From assembly GCA_022451925.1 (NCBI GenBank), contig JAKUNL010000002.1:34858-98857 (forward strand): a stretch of 64,000 bases of DNA. Reading direction: 5' to 3'. Source of the stretch: Dehalococcoidia bacterium. Its GTDB lineage: Bacteria; Chloroflexota; Dehalococcoidia; Lucifugimonadales; UBA3495. This document shows positions 1-9,612 of this stretch, piece by piece. The notes beneath the pieces are model-generated. The model was given only the letters and a program-made list of their open reading frames with translations. It had not been told where the DNA came from and made no database searches. The stretch's first letter is position 1. The number at the start of each line of letters is the position of its first letter. The translations under genes were made by a program, and so were the position numbers.

Positions 1-810
1 AGGCGAACCAGAGAATCTGCGCCTGGATCCGACAGAATTACCGGCGTCATAAAGCGGTGCCTTTATAGAAACATTGATCGATGAAGGGTCTCTACCGCTT
101 TCCTCTGCGTAATTGCGAAGCAGAACCAGGTTCTGGATCAACTCTTCTGGCTCAAGAGGCGTGGCTGGTATCGCGCCTACCGGATGCCAAGCATCACCCA
201 GGCTGGCCGCGCGCCTGATGGCCGGTTTGCTCTGGCCGCCGATCCAAATAGGTGGATAAGGTTTTTGTACTGGCTTGGGCAGAAATGTGATGTCAGAAAA
301 ATTAACGTACTGGCCTTCGAATTTTGGGTCATCTTTGGTCCAAAGTTCTATGAATGCCTGAAGATATTCATTGGTTACGGCGCCACGTTCGGCAAAAGGT
401 TCAGCGTTCAGGAGTTCGAACTCCTCTTCCATCCAACCAACGCCTGCACCCAGTATCAACCGGCCTTTGGAAAGCAGGTCCAAGGTTGAGAGCATCTTGG
501 CTGTTAGGATAGGGTGTCGGTAAGGGATAATCATGACGCTAGTGACAAGTCGTATGCGTTCTGTCAGCCCAGCTAGATAGGCTAGTGTTGTGATCTGTTC
601 CGGCCATTCACCATCTCCAGATTGCCCTGCCTCTAATATGTCGCCAGTGACGCTGTATGGGTAAGAAGAACTGACTTTGTTCGGCTGTAGTACGTGGTCG
701 GGCATGACCATGCAGAAGAAACCGAGCCGATCTCCCAGTTTTGCGATACTGGCAATGGCATTAGGTTCGATTGAGGCGCCGCTGTTGGGGAGGTAAAAAC
801 CGTATTCCAT
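1..810 (-). CDS. LLM-class (luciferase-like, F420/FMN-dependent) oxidoreductase, C-terminus cut by window edge
   Basis: Absent from the ORF track because it has no stop inside the window. Reverse complement from ATG at 810 reads MEYGFYLPNSGASIEPNAIASIAKLGDRLGFF...ITTLAYLAGLTERIRLVTSVMIIPYRHPILTAKMLSTLDLLSKGRLILGAGVGWMEEEFELL..., typical of LLM proteins. Confidence 0.85.
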   Translation of the reverse strand, partial: MEYGFYLPNSGASIEPNAIASIAKLGDRLGFFCMVMPDHVLQPNKVSSSYPYSVTGDILEAGQSGDGEWPEQITTLAYLAGLTERIRLVTSVMIIPYRHPILTAKMLSTLDLLSKGRLILGAGVGWMEEEFELLNAEPFAERGAVTNEYLQAFIELWTKDDPKFEGQYVNFSDITFLPKPVQKPYPPIWIGGQSKPAIRRAASLGDAWHPVGAIPATPLEPEELIQNLVLLRNYAEESGRDPSSINVSIKAPLYDAGNSVGSRRRFSGSP

Positions 811-976
811 AGGCCTTGTTCCCTCGTCTTGCAATTTCTGAATGAAGTAACTGAAAAACGACTCAAGATAGAGGCTGACTTCAGCCTGAAAATTTATTAT
901 CGAAACTATATATCGGCATTACTGCCCTGTCCAATCAACCAGGCATGTAATAGAAGGTTGTTGAGGGTACAACTAT

Positions 977-1492
977 TTGACACTCATAAGGGTGACTTGT
1001 AGACTTGCTGGGCACCGATTCAGGAGGTATTTCGTGACTACTCCCGCGTCTTTTTTAACCGAAGAAATGCGCAACCAAGCCATCGGTCAAAAGAGTGAAC
1101 CGCGTTCCATTGACATCGAGAAAGGCGCGATTATCAAGTTCGCTCAAGCCATTGAAGACGATAATCCGCTTTATAATGATGAGATGGTGGCTCGGGATAG
1201 TCGTTACGGCGGTCTCATAGCACCGCCAACGTTCCTTCGATCAGTTGGGGTTGATCGCCCGCCCTATCCCTTCGACATGCCTTTCAACCGAATGTTAGAC
1301 GGGGGAAGTGATTGGGAATATTTTCACCCTGTACGTGCTGGTGATCGTATCACCGCCATATCGGAGATAGCTGATATTAATGAGCGCATCGGCCGCATGG
1401 GGTTGATGGTTATTACTTCGATTGTGGTGACTTATCGGAACCAGTTCGGCCAGGTAGCCGCAACCCAAACTAGCACTTCGATTAGATACTAG
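977..1492 (+). CDS. MaoC-like / FAS1-type (R)-hydratase domain protein (start may be GTG at 1034)
   Basis: IKFAQAIEDDNPLYNDE...YGGLIAPPTFL...GGSDWEYFHPVRAGDRITAISEI hot-dog dehydratase signature. Confidence 0.8.
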   Translation: MTLIRVTCRLAGHRFRRYFVTTPASFLTEEMRNQAIGQKSEPRSIDIEKGAIIKFAQAIEDDNPLYNDEMVARDSRYGGLIAPPTFLRSVGVDRPPYPFDMPFNRMLDGGSDWEYFHPVRAGDRITAISEIADINERIGRMGLMVITSIVVTYRNQFGQVAATQTSTSIRY

Positions 1493-1517
1493 AAACCCTG
1501 AAGGGTGACGGGAGCCA

Positions 1518-1964
1518 ATGATGGCCTATCAAGTTTATTGGGATGATGTAATAGAGGGCATGCAACTGCCGGAGGTGGTCAAAAACCCGACTACCCAGCA
1601 ACTGGTTAAATATGCTGGAGCGTCTGGTGATTACTACCAGATTCATTATGATCAAGCTTTCGCCAAAAATAATGACCTAGAAGATGTGATCCTTCATGGA
1701 GCCCTTAAGAACGCTTTCTTAGGTCATTTGGTTACCAAATGGATGGGTCCGAATGGAGATTTGAAGCGATTGGTTGCTCAGTACCGTGGCATGGACATAC
1801 CAGGAACTCCTGTAACTGCCAAAGGTGTGGTCATCAAGAAATATCAGGACAAGGGTGCCAATTTAGTGGATTGTGATATTTGGCTCGAAAATGATAAAGG
1901 AGACAGGACGACGCCTGGTTCTGCAACCGTGGCTCTGCCCTGTCGTCAAGCTTTACCGGATTAG
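1518..1964 (+). CDS. MaoC-family dehydratase
   Basis: QQLVKYAGASGDYYQIHYDQAFAKNNDLEDVILHGALKNAFLGHLVTKWMG, MaoC motif (D..IH..HG). Confidence 0.85.
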   Translation: MMAYQVYWDDVIEGMQLPEVVKNPTTQQLVKYAGASGDYYQIHYDQAFAKNNDLEDVILHGALKNAFLGHLVTKWMGPNGDLKRLVAQYRGMDIPGTPVTAKGVVIKKYQDKGANLVDCDIWLENDKGDRTTPGSATVALPCRQALPD

Positions 1965-2027
1965 CCAGTATTAATGGGCAGGTGACTGCCTAAAATTGAT
2001 TTAAACCAAAGGCCCAGGGAGGCAATA

Positions 2028-2948
2028 ATGGCGGAAATGTTGAATGGCAAAGTGGCGATCGTCACCGGCTCAGGCCGTGGTATTGGCCGTGGCATTGCCA
2101 AGTTTATGGCTTCAGAAGGAGCCAGCGTCGTGGTGGTCGATCCAGGCGTAAACGTGGATGGCAGTGGCGAAGATCAATCCATCGCAGAACAAGTGGTGGC
2201 TGAGATCAAGGCTGATGGCGGGAACGCCATAGCCTGCAAGGAATCGGTCACAGAGATGGAAGGCGGAGAGAAGATTATTCAGTCTGCCGTCGATAACTTT
2301 GGGAAACTCGACATAGTTGTCACCTGTGCTGGCATCCTTCGTGACAGGATGATTTTTAACATGTCAGAACAGGAGTGGGACGATGTAATTGCCGTTCACC
2401 TGAAGGGCACATTCACTGTAGTTAAAAACGCTAGCATACTGATGCGCCAGCAGCGTTCCGGACGCATCATCACCTTTACATCTGAGTCAGGTCTAATGGG
2501 CAATTCAGGTCAGGCAAACTACGGGGCAGCCAAATCTGGAATAGCGGGGTTCACCAAGGTTGTGGCTAAGGATTTGGGACGTTATGGTGTCACGGTCAAC
2601 GCTATCGCCCCTCGGGCTAGCACGCGGATGATTGCAGATATACCGGGTAGCGCTTCCGAAATCAGGGCCCGCAGCGGTGTTGCCCCAATTGCTGGCGAAG
2701 AAGACCTGGCTAGCATGGACCCTGATCACATCGCGCCATTCGTCGCTTATTTGGCTAGTGATTTTGCTGAAAATGTAAACGGCCAGACTTTCCTAGTTTA
2801 TGGCGATACAATATCTCTGGTCTCTCAACCTAGGCCTATGCGGGCGATTTACGAACCGTCTGGAACCTGGGACATGGAGAAGCTCTCAGAAATGGCTCGC
2901 GATGTTTTGACGAAAGACATAGATAATCCGGCCCCCGCACGGGAGTAG
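2028..2948 (+). CDS. SDR-family oxidoreductase (3-hydroxyacyl-CoA dehydrogenase-like)
   Basis: TGSGRGIGRG cofactor motif, CAGIL, YGAAK catalytic YxxxK. Confidence 0.92.
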   Translation: MAEMLNGKVAIVTGSGRGIGRGIAKFMASEGASVVVVDPGVNVDGSGEDQSIAEQVVAEIKADGGNAIACKESVTEMEGGEKIIQSAVDNFGKLDIVVTCAGILRDRMIFNMSEQEWDDVIAVHLKGTFTVVKNASILMRQQRSGRIITFTSESGLMGNSGQANYGAAKSGIAGFTKVVAKDLGRYGVTVNAIAPRASTRMIADIPGSASEIRARSGVAPIAGEEDLASMDPDHIAPFVAYLASDFAENVNGQTFLVYGDTISLVSQPRPMRAIYEPSGTWDMEKLSEMARDVLTKDIDNPAPARE

Positions 2949-2956
2949 GGATAATC

Positions 2957-3391
2957 TTGGTTCAAGACAAGTTTGCCAATACCACGTGGCGGTTGCTGGA
3001 CTGCTACGGGAAATGGACCGATGGTCGTATTACTTATCCCTATGGGGAGCATGCAGAAGGCCAGCTGATGTATAACGATCACGGCTCTTTTTCTGGCCAG
3101 ATTGCGGGTAGTGGTAGGCCAGTATTTGAGTCGGGAAACCTTTTGAAGGGGACACCGGAAGAGATAAAAAAAGCATTCGAAGGATATATCGCATACTATG
3201 GAACCTACGAAGTCGACGAGAATAATAGCCAGATAACCCATCATGTGGAGAACGGGTTGTTCCCTAATTGGGTCGGCAATAACCAGACCAGAACCTATGA
3301 GTTTGAAGGCAAGAATCTACGTTTGAACACTCAGCCAATCAAGGGGGCAAAGGCGGATCTTACCGTAACCTTATTGTGGGAGCGGGTTTAA
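2957..3391 (+). CDS. lipocalin-like domain protein
   Basis: FANTTWRLLDCYGKWTDGRITYPYGEHAEGQLMYNDHGSFSGQI...YYGTYEVDENNSQITHHVENGLFPNWVGNNQTRTYEFEGKNLRL resembles the lipocalin-like (lipocalin_5) family. Confidence 0.7.
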   Translation: MVQDKFANTTWRLLDCYGKWTDGRITYPYGEHAEGQLMYNDHGSFSGQIAGSGRPVFESGNLLKGTPEEIKKAFEGYIAYYGTYEVDENNSQITHHVENGLFPNWVGNNQTRTYEFEGKNLRLNTQPIKGAKADLTVTLLWERV

Positions 3392-3423
3392 TTAATGACA
3401 ATTACGCAGATGGAGAAAATCTG

Positions 3424-4344
3424 ATGGTGGAAATGCTAAAAGACAAAGTGGCAATCGTAACAGGATCAGGTCGTGGCATCGGCCGTGGCGTTGCCAAACT
3501 TATGGCTGCACAAGGAGCCAAGGTCGTGGTCGTTGACCCAGGCGTCAACGTGGATGGCACTGGCTCCGATTCATCATTTGCTCAAGATGTGGTGAATGAG
3601 ATTATAGCCGAGGGCGGCGAGGGAGTTGCCTGCCTGGAATCTGTCGCGACTATGTCTGGCGGGGAAAAAATTATCCAGACCGCCTTGGACAACTACGGGA
3701 AACTCGATATTGTGGTCACTGTGGCCGGCATCCTTCGAGACCGTATGATTTTCAACATGTCGGAACAAGAGTGGGACGATGTCATTGCGGTCCACCTCAA
3801 GGGTACTTTTTCAATAGTGAAGAATGCCAGTGTGCTCTTCCGGCAGCAGAAATCCGGTCGGATCATCACCTTTAGCTCCACTACTGGTTTGTACGGAAAC
3901 TCTGGCCAGGCGAACTATGGGGCTGCCAAGGACGGCATAGCTGGGTTTACCCGAGTTGTTGCCCGAGACCTGGGCCGCTATGGTGTTACCGCTAACGCCA
4001 TATCCCCGAGCGCGGCCACCCGTATGATCGGTAGCATTCCCGACGACGCCAGAGCATTGCGCGCTGCTAGAGGTATCAGCACTGGTGCTGCACTGACACT
4101 TCGAGGCGGAGCCGACGATATAGCACCCATGGTTGCTTGGTTGGCCTCAGAAGAAGCCGCGCATGTCAATGGCCACGTATTCCACGTTACAGAGGGCCTG
4201 GTGACATTGCTGAATGAGCCAGAGCCGGTGAAGACGATTCAGAAAGACGGTAAATGGACCGTGGAAGAGCTGGTCCGCGTTTTCCCTGTAACTATTGGTA
4301 TCGAGCTGGGCAATCCAGCTCCGAGTCAAGTCCCACAGGAATAA
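3424..4344 (+). CDS. SDR-family oxidoreductase, tandem paralog of 2028..2948
   Basis: TGSGRGIGRG, VAGIL, YGAAK. Track ORF opens at 3376, but ATG 3424 aligns with the paralog's N-terminus (MVEMLKDKVAIVTGSGRGIGRG vs MAEMLNGKVAIVTGSGRGIGRG). Confidence 0.9.
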   Translation: MVEMLKDKVAIVTGSGRGIGRGVAKLMAAQGAKVVVVDPGVNVDGTGSDSSFAQDVVNEIIAEGGEGVACLESVATMSGGEKIIQTALDNYGKLDIVVTVAGILRDRMIFNMSEQEWDDVIAVHLKGTFSIVKNASVLFRQQKSGRIITFSSTTGLYGNSGQANYGAAKDGIAGFTRVVARDLGRYGVTANAISPSAATRMIGSIPDDARALRAARGISTGAALTLRGGADDIAPMVAWLASEEAAHVNGHVFHVTEGLVTLLNEPEPVKTIQKDGKWTVEELVRVFPVTIGIELGNPAPSQVPQE

Positions 4345-4434
4345 TAAGATAAATTGGCAACTAGAGCTAAACAATAAATTTACTGGGGCTTCAAACCTGG
4401 GGTCTCGGGTCATTAATATGCTGAGGTTCAATCA

Positions 4435-5586
4435 ATGATTCACAATTTTTCCGCTTCCTACGCCGGCCACCTTGTCGACGAGAATATCGGACTACAAGGC
4501 ACTCCCGCCAATGATCGTTGGTATACCAACGATCAGCTGGTTGAGACGTTTGACTGGGCTTTAGACATTTCTAAGCATGCTGAAAAACTTGGATTCAAAG
4601 AGTTCTGGATGGCTGAACACCACTTTCAGCCAGAAGGGTATGAAGCAATTCCAAATCTGTTGATGCTGGGACTTTATCTGTCGACCCAGACCAAAACACT
4701 GAAATTTGGCTGTGGGTTTAACATAGTGCCTATGTGGCATCCGCTTAGACTTGCAGAAGACTTCGCTATGGCCGATGTTTTGAGCAAGGGTCGCATAATA
4801 TTCGGCGTTGGCCGCGGGTACCACACCCGAGAGGTTGAGACCTTCGGCGCCCCTATGCTGGATTCTGAAGCTAACCGGGAGTTATTTGAAGAACAAATTG
4901 AGGTTATTACCAAAGCATTTCGCCAGGAAAAATTTTCTCATCAAGGCAAGCATTACACCCTGCCACCAGAGGTTCCATACCGCGGCTATGATCTTAAGGA
5001 ACTGACCCTAGTGCCGCGGCCTATTACCCAGCCGGTGGAAATTTGGCAGCCGTTGGTGAGTGCCAACCCTAGGGGAATCGATTTTTTGGCGAAGATGGGT
5101 ATCAAGCCGTTGATTTCTAATAATCCGAAGACAGCCTTGGAAGAAAAATTAAAGATGCTGCAGTCAGCCAGGGCGAAATATGGTCAGGAGACCGAATTGG
5201 GTGAGGACATGGCTTTAGGCTTCCGGCTATTTATTGCCGAGTCCAAGGAGAAGGCGATTGAGAAGGCTCGCCCTTATTTCGAAGAGGCCATGAAGTTCGC
5301 TGGACCGCTAGGAGTTATGCCTTTAACCCCTGAACAGAATGCTTCAGTGGTCAACAAAGGCCGTACTCCTGGAGTGGCTCTTCCTACATTGGACGAGGCC
5401 GTTGAAGCTGGATCTTGGCTGTGTGGAACGTCATCAGATATAGTTGAGCACTTCAAAGGAATCGAAGAGACCTATCCTGGGGTTGAGCGGGTTAATATAG
5501 CAGCTGTAATGGGAATGCCTCTGGAAGTTTACAAAGACCAACTGAGTATAATCTCAGAAGAGGTCATGCCGGCGTTCCAAAGATAG
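4435..5586 (+). CDS. LLM-class flavin-dependent oxidoreductase
   Basis: LGFKEFWMAEHHF...GCGFNIVPMWHPLRLAEDFAMADVLSKGRIIFGVGRGYH luciferase-like signature. Confidence 0.9.
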   Translation: MIHNFSASYAGHLVDENIGLQGTPANDRWYTNDQLVETFDWALDISKHAEKLGFKEFWMAEHHFQPEGYEAIPNLLMLGLYLSTQTKTLKFGCGFNIVPMWHPLRLAEDFAMADVLSKGRIIFGVGRGYHTREVETFGAPMLDSEANRELFEEQIEVITKAFRQEKFSHQGKHYTLPPEVPYRGYDLKELTLVPRPITQPVEIWQPLVSANPRGIDFLAKMGIKPLISNNPKTALEEKLKMLQSARAKYGQETELGEDMALGFRLFIAESKEKAIEKARPYFEEAMKFAGPLGVMPLTPEQNASVVNKGRTPGVALPTLDEAVEAGSWLCGTSSDIVEHFKGIEETYPGVERVNIAAVMGMPLEVYKDQLSIISEEVMPAFQR

Positions 5587-5807
5587 GACTAATCTATGTT
5601 AATGGGCTTGTACGGAATTCAATATCAGGTATAAATATCGGTTTTTATGGCTGGAATGTTCAACCGATACTCTTCGTTTAAAACCTAAAATTTTATTGTA
5701 ATAAAAAATTCAGATTTGACTCTAGACTGGAACCATTGGGTAGATGTCGGGTATTTCAGAATCACTTTTGAAATGAATGAGTCTGGCGCGAAAAATGTGA
5801 TGGGAAT

Positions 5808-6908
5808 CTATCTTTCCAACGGGACGTTGTGGAAAACATCCTTGGTGATTCCGGATTGGAGCCGCTCCGCTTGGCGGATGGCGTAGTGGTCTGTCATGCC
5901 AGCCACGTAATCCACTGAGGCACGCTCAGGGTTGGTTCCTGGGCGAAAGTAAGGTGGCGGAATTTCCTCGGTGTTATCGACGAAGTAGTTGAACAGGAGT
6001 TTCACTATGTCTCGACCAACTTCTGATTGTCTGGTGGTTCCTAGCGGGAGGTAGATATTTTGAAACATGTAATCTCGCAGTTCCATCATGGCATCGCGGG
6101 CTTCCGCGTCCATGGAAATCAGGGGATTACCGTCAACTTCGTTGTTGGACAAACCTGAGACTGACCAAGATCCTTGAATGATGCCGCTGATAAGCGCATC
6201 GAGCCTTTGAGAATGGGTTGTTCCTAGAACTCGGTTTGCCCGTTCCGGTAGGTCCTCCACTTGGAGCATCCCAGCTCTGATAGCGTCGGCGATGTCATGG
6301 TTCAGATATGCAACGGAATCGGCCAGCCGGAGTATCTGTGCTTCCAAGGTCAGGGATTCGTCCAGTTTTATATCCAAGAAATCGCCTCTGGGTTTGGAGT
6401 GAGATATGATGCCCTGGCGGACCTCATGTGTTAGATTTAGTCCCTCTCCATCCTTCGCTAGATGCTCGACTATGCGCAGACTTTGCGCACTGTGGGTAAA
6501 TCCTTCGGAGTAGATCTGATCCAGTGTTTCCTCTCCGAGGTGCCCAAACGGTGTGTGGCCAAGATCGTGCCCGTAGGACATGGCTTCAACTAAATCTTCG
6601 TTCAGGTTCAGAGCCCGGGCAATAGTTCGCCCGACTTGGGCCACTTCCAGAGTATGCGTCAGCCGGGTCACATAATGGTCGCCCGATGGCGCCATGAAGA
6701 CTTGAGTCTTGTGTTTTAAGCGGCGAAAGGCGTTCGTGTGTATGATTCGGTCGCGGTCTCGCTGGTATTCCGTACGCAGTGGCGATGCAACCTCTTTACG
6801 AACCCGACCCAAAGACTGGCTCGAACGGCTGGCGTACGGAGAAAGGTTCTCTTCTCCAGCTTCCAGCCTTTGCCGTACCTGCAGTTTTTCCAAGGGACCT
6901 GTTCCCAT
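5808..6908 (-). CDS. deoxyguanosinetriphosphate triphosphohydrolase-like protein (HD domain)
   Basis: RRLKHKTQVF...THTLEVAQ...GHDLGHTPFGHLGEETL HD-domain dGTPase signature. Confidence 0.92.
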   Translation of the reverse strand: MGTGPLEKLQVRQRLEAGEENLSPYASRSSQSLGRVRKEVASPLRTEYQRDRDRIIHTNAFRRLKHKTQVFMAPSGDHYVTRLTHTLEVAQVGRTIARALNLNEDLVEAMSYGHDLGHTPFGHLGEETLDQIYSEGFTHSAQSLRIVEHLAKDGEGLNLTHEVRQGIISHSKPRGDFLDIKLDESLTLEAQILRLADSVAYLNHDIADAIRAGMLQVEDLPERANRVLGTTHSQRLDALISGIIQGSWSVSGLSNNEVDGNPLISMDAEARDAMMELRDYMFQNIYLPLGTTRQSEVGRDIVKLLFNYFVDNTEEIPPPYFRPGTNPERASVDYVAGMTDHYAIRQAERLQSGITKDVFHNVPLER

Positions 6909-6944
6909 TTAGGCTTCCCTCTACGACTGAGTGATCAAGAAAAT

Positions 6945-7163
6945 TTAGTCTTTGAGAGGAATGGTGCCCCAGGTGATGGAGCCCGAATCTTTGGAAAGGC
7001 CTTTTTCCTGGACCATCTCTCGGATGTTCAAAAGTGTAGCGTTGACTTCGTTAGTTATGAGAACCCAGTCTGGTTCTTCGGGTATCCAGTAGGGGGAATT
7101 AATACGCACGACCTGATTGTCATTTGCGTTAAAATAAATGCCGAATTTTGATGCTTGCTGCAT
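6945..7163 (-). CDS. hypothetical protein, 72 aa
   Basis: ORF co-directional with neighbours, fits the gap between the dGTPase-like gene and plsC. Confidence 0.5.
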   Translation of the reverse strand: MQQASKFGIYFNANDNQVVRINSPYWIPEEPDWVLITNEVNATLLNIREMVQEKGLSKDSGSITWGTIPLKD

Positions 7164-7222
7164 GAGTCTCTCCCCAATATCTTTTTAGCCAAGGCCATCC
7201 CAGGCTTGGCAGGATTGTTAAA

Positions 7223-7906
7223 TCAGATTGTCTGTTTAGTCATCTTGTTTGTTCTGTTGTCGCCGTAGGCTCCACCGAGGTCAGGTGGCAGTTGATCCGC
7301 GATACGCCTCATAACTATATCCAATAGGCTATTCATTACCGCTCTGCTCGGATTGCCTTCTATTACGGGCAGAGTGAATGGTTGGCCGATACTTGCTTTC
7401 ATTCGTTTGAACGGAAATGGAATCCGCCATAACGGAAAAGTATTGGTTCCTGTGACGCCAACGGGCAAGATGGGGGCCTGGGACTTCAAGGCCAGGTATA
7501 CGACTCCCAGCATACCCCTTTGCAGAGTGCCGTCGGGACTTCTGGTGCCTTCAGGGAAGATTACTACGGACCTATCGCGCTCCAGATTTTGCATCAGGAC
7601 ACGCACGGCGTCAATCCCAGCTGACGACCTGTTGAGAGGGGATACGTTGAATGTATGAAACAGGAACCGGGAAATAGGGTTGTTAAAAAGTTCTTTTTTG
7701 CCGACAAAAAACAAGGGTCTGGGAATGGCGGCCACCAGTAATGGCGGGTCGTTTAGTGACAAATGGTTTGAAACAACAATTAAAGGCCCGAATCTGGGCA
7801 CACATTCAGATCCAACAATGTCCAGGTGACCAAATGTTCGAAAGCAGAATCGGGCCAGAAAGTGCCCGAACCGGTAAAGTAATTTTGCTTCCCGAAAGGA
7901 GCTCAC
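7223..7906 (-). CDS. plsC: 1-acyl-sn-glycerol-3-phosphate acyltransferase
   Basis: VVSNHLSLNDPPLL (NHxxxxD) and VVIFPEGTRSPDG motifs; 4-nt overlap with cmk. Confidence 0.92.
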   Translation of the reverse strand: MSSFREAKLLYRFGHFLARFCFRTFGHLDIVGSECVPRFGPLIVVSNHLSLNDPPLLVAAIPRPLFFVGKKELFNNPISRFLFHTFNVSPLNRSSAGIDAVRVLMQNLERDRSVVIFPEGTRSPDGTLQRGMLGVVYLALKSQAPILPVGVTGTNTFPLWRIPFPFKRMKASIGQPFTLPVIEGNPSRAVMNSLLDIVMRRIADQLPPDLGGAYGDNRTNKMTKQTI

Positions 7907-8571
7907 AGGGTTTTTGTCCGGTCAACAATCTGTTTGACTAATTGTTGGATACTGAGGCCGTCGGTATTTATATGCCAAGCGCCGTCAGCCGGCTTGAGCG
8001 GTGAGTTGGCTCGACCGCTATCAATCTCGTCTCTCTTTATGGTTTGGGTCAATACTGTCATTAGTTCTGTGGTTTCGCCACGATCTTGCATCTCTTGCCA
8101 TCGTCTTTTGGCCCGGGTTTCAGGTGAGGCAGTGAGATAGATTTTCAGGTCTGCGTCTGGGAGGACTACAGTGCCTATATCTCTGCCAATCATGACAATC
8201 TTGCTCTTGGCAGCAATCTTTCTTTGTTGGGCCACTAACTCGGTCCTGACTGGTCCGGCCTTGGAAATAATGGAAACGTTTTGATCCACATTTGCTTCCC
8301 TCAATTCTAACCCTAGGATGTTCCCGGCGACCGATACCTGTTCGCTGTTGTCTTCGACTAACTCAATGGGATTGTCATGGGCTAGACTACCCAGTAAGGT
8401 TTCATCCCCTATTGCAATACCCTTGTTCAGGGCCAACCAGGTCACGGCGCGGTACATGATTCCGGTGTCGAGGTAGGTAAAACCCAGAGTCTGGGCCAGT
8501 TCCCTGCCTACGACCGTCTTACCGGCGGCTACAGGGCCATCTATCGTGATTACATTGACTTTTGAGGCCAA
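7903..8571 (-). CDS. cmk: (d)CMP kinase
   Basis: ITIDGPVAAGKTVVGRELAQTLGFTYLDTGIMYRAVTW; DIGTVVLPDADLKIYLTASPETRAKRR. Confidence 0.95.
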   Translation of the reverse strand: MASKVNVITIDGPVAAGKTVVGRELAQTLGFTYLDTGIMYRAVTWLALNKGIAIGDETLLGSLAHDNPIELVEDNSEQVSVAGNILGLELREANVDQNVSIISKAGPVRTELVAQQRKIAAKSKIVMIGRDIGTVVLPDADLKIYLTASPETRAKRRWQEMQDRGETTELMTVLTQTIKRDEIDSGRANSPLKPADGAWHINTDGLSIQQLVKQIVDRTKTL

Positions 8572-8613
8572 GATTTCTCTCTTCTGGATTACTGTCTGAT
8601 ATTTAAGCCATAG

Positions 8614-8814
8614 GTGAAAAATAATGGATTTGAGCGTAGAAAACGCCCTACAGTATTATACACATTAGGCTTGGAACTAGTGGTTTATGTTGTAATCGCT
8701 AAGATCTTATGGAATGGACCTGTATATTTGGTTTTTGCGATTGGAGCTCTGATGTTTAGTATCTTTAATTCGCGCATTTTAAATGGGGTTGACCTTGCGA
8801 TTATCTTGCAATGA
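8614..8814 (+). CDS. small hydrophobic protein, 66 aa
   Basis: Two hydrophobic helices predicted by eye; no family recognised. Confidence 0.35.
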   Translation: MKNNGFERRKRPTVLYTLGLELVVYVVIAKILWNGPVYLVFAIGALMFSIFNSRILNGVDLAIILQ

Positions 8815-8872
8815 GGGTTAGATTAGGGTCTCGGCAAACATCGCAGGACATGCAAATAAGTACGATTATTTT

Positions 8873-9526
8873 ATGATAGAGGCCATTGGTACGGTCGCTC
8901 TTTTTCGCAATGTGACAGGAAGAACCTACCTGTTAGCCGTTGCGATATTGGGCACATGTGCATTGTTTATCCTGGCGTGGGTTTACCCCACCTTCCCTGG
9001 CGATGAAAGTGTTTTGATACGCTTTCAGTCTATACGCACTGATTGGATGGATGTAATCGCTATAATATTAGCGGATTTTGTCGTGATATGGGTGTTTTTG
9101 CCAGTCATCGGCGTTTTAATGTTATTTATGCTTAGGACTCGGCGATTGGCTGATGCGGTGATGGTTGTTTCTGGTCTGTTTGTGATTGGCGTCGGCTATG
9201 GGCTAAAAGTGGTGATAGACCGACCGAGACCCGATTACCAGATATTTGATCCCATCCAATCTAGCCTTAGTTTTCCAAGCGGGCATTCTTTGATGGCGGT
9301 GATTTTTGGAGGGCTGCTGATCTACCTGGTTGAGTCTTGGGTAAAGTGGCTAATGGTTCGGCGGGCTATTCAAGTTGCTCTGGTCTTGATGGTGATTGCA
9401 ATGGGTGCCTCTCGTGTGTACATGGGCGTGCATTGGCCAAGTGATGTAATAGGTTCATACGTGTTCGGAATATTGGCTTTGGTTAGCCTGGTAGGTCTTC
9501 GAAACTCTGTATCTCCTGCCTCTTAA
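8873..9526 (+). CDS. PAP2-family phosphatase
   Basis: KVVIDRPRPDY...SFPSGHSLMAV...SRVYMGVHWPSDVIGSY, the three PAP2 motifs. Confidence 0.93.
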   Translation: MIEAIGTVALFRNVTGRTYLLAVAILGTCALFILAWVYPTFPGDESVLIRFQSIRTDWMDVIAIILADFVVIWVFLPVIGVLMLFMLRTRRLADAVMVVSGLFVIGVGYGLKVVIDRPRPDYQIFDPIQSSLSFPSGHSLMAVIFGGLLIYLVESWVKWLMVRRAIQVALVLMVIAMGASRVYMGVHWPSDVIGSYVFGILALVSLVGLRNSVSPAS

Positions 9527-9612
9527 TTACCTTGGCTTCCTAGAATAACCTCGTGCTAAACTCGGGCTAGTGATTCGTTTTATCCATACTTTATGTCCAT
9601 TGATGAGAGATT

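Noticed and set aside
633-866. 77-aa minus-strand ORF from the track (and 184..489 plus)
   Set aside because: Both overlap the better-supported partial LLM gene on the minus strand (1..810), read in other frames.
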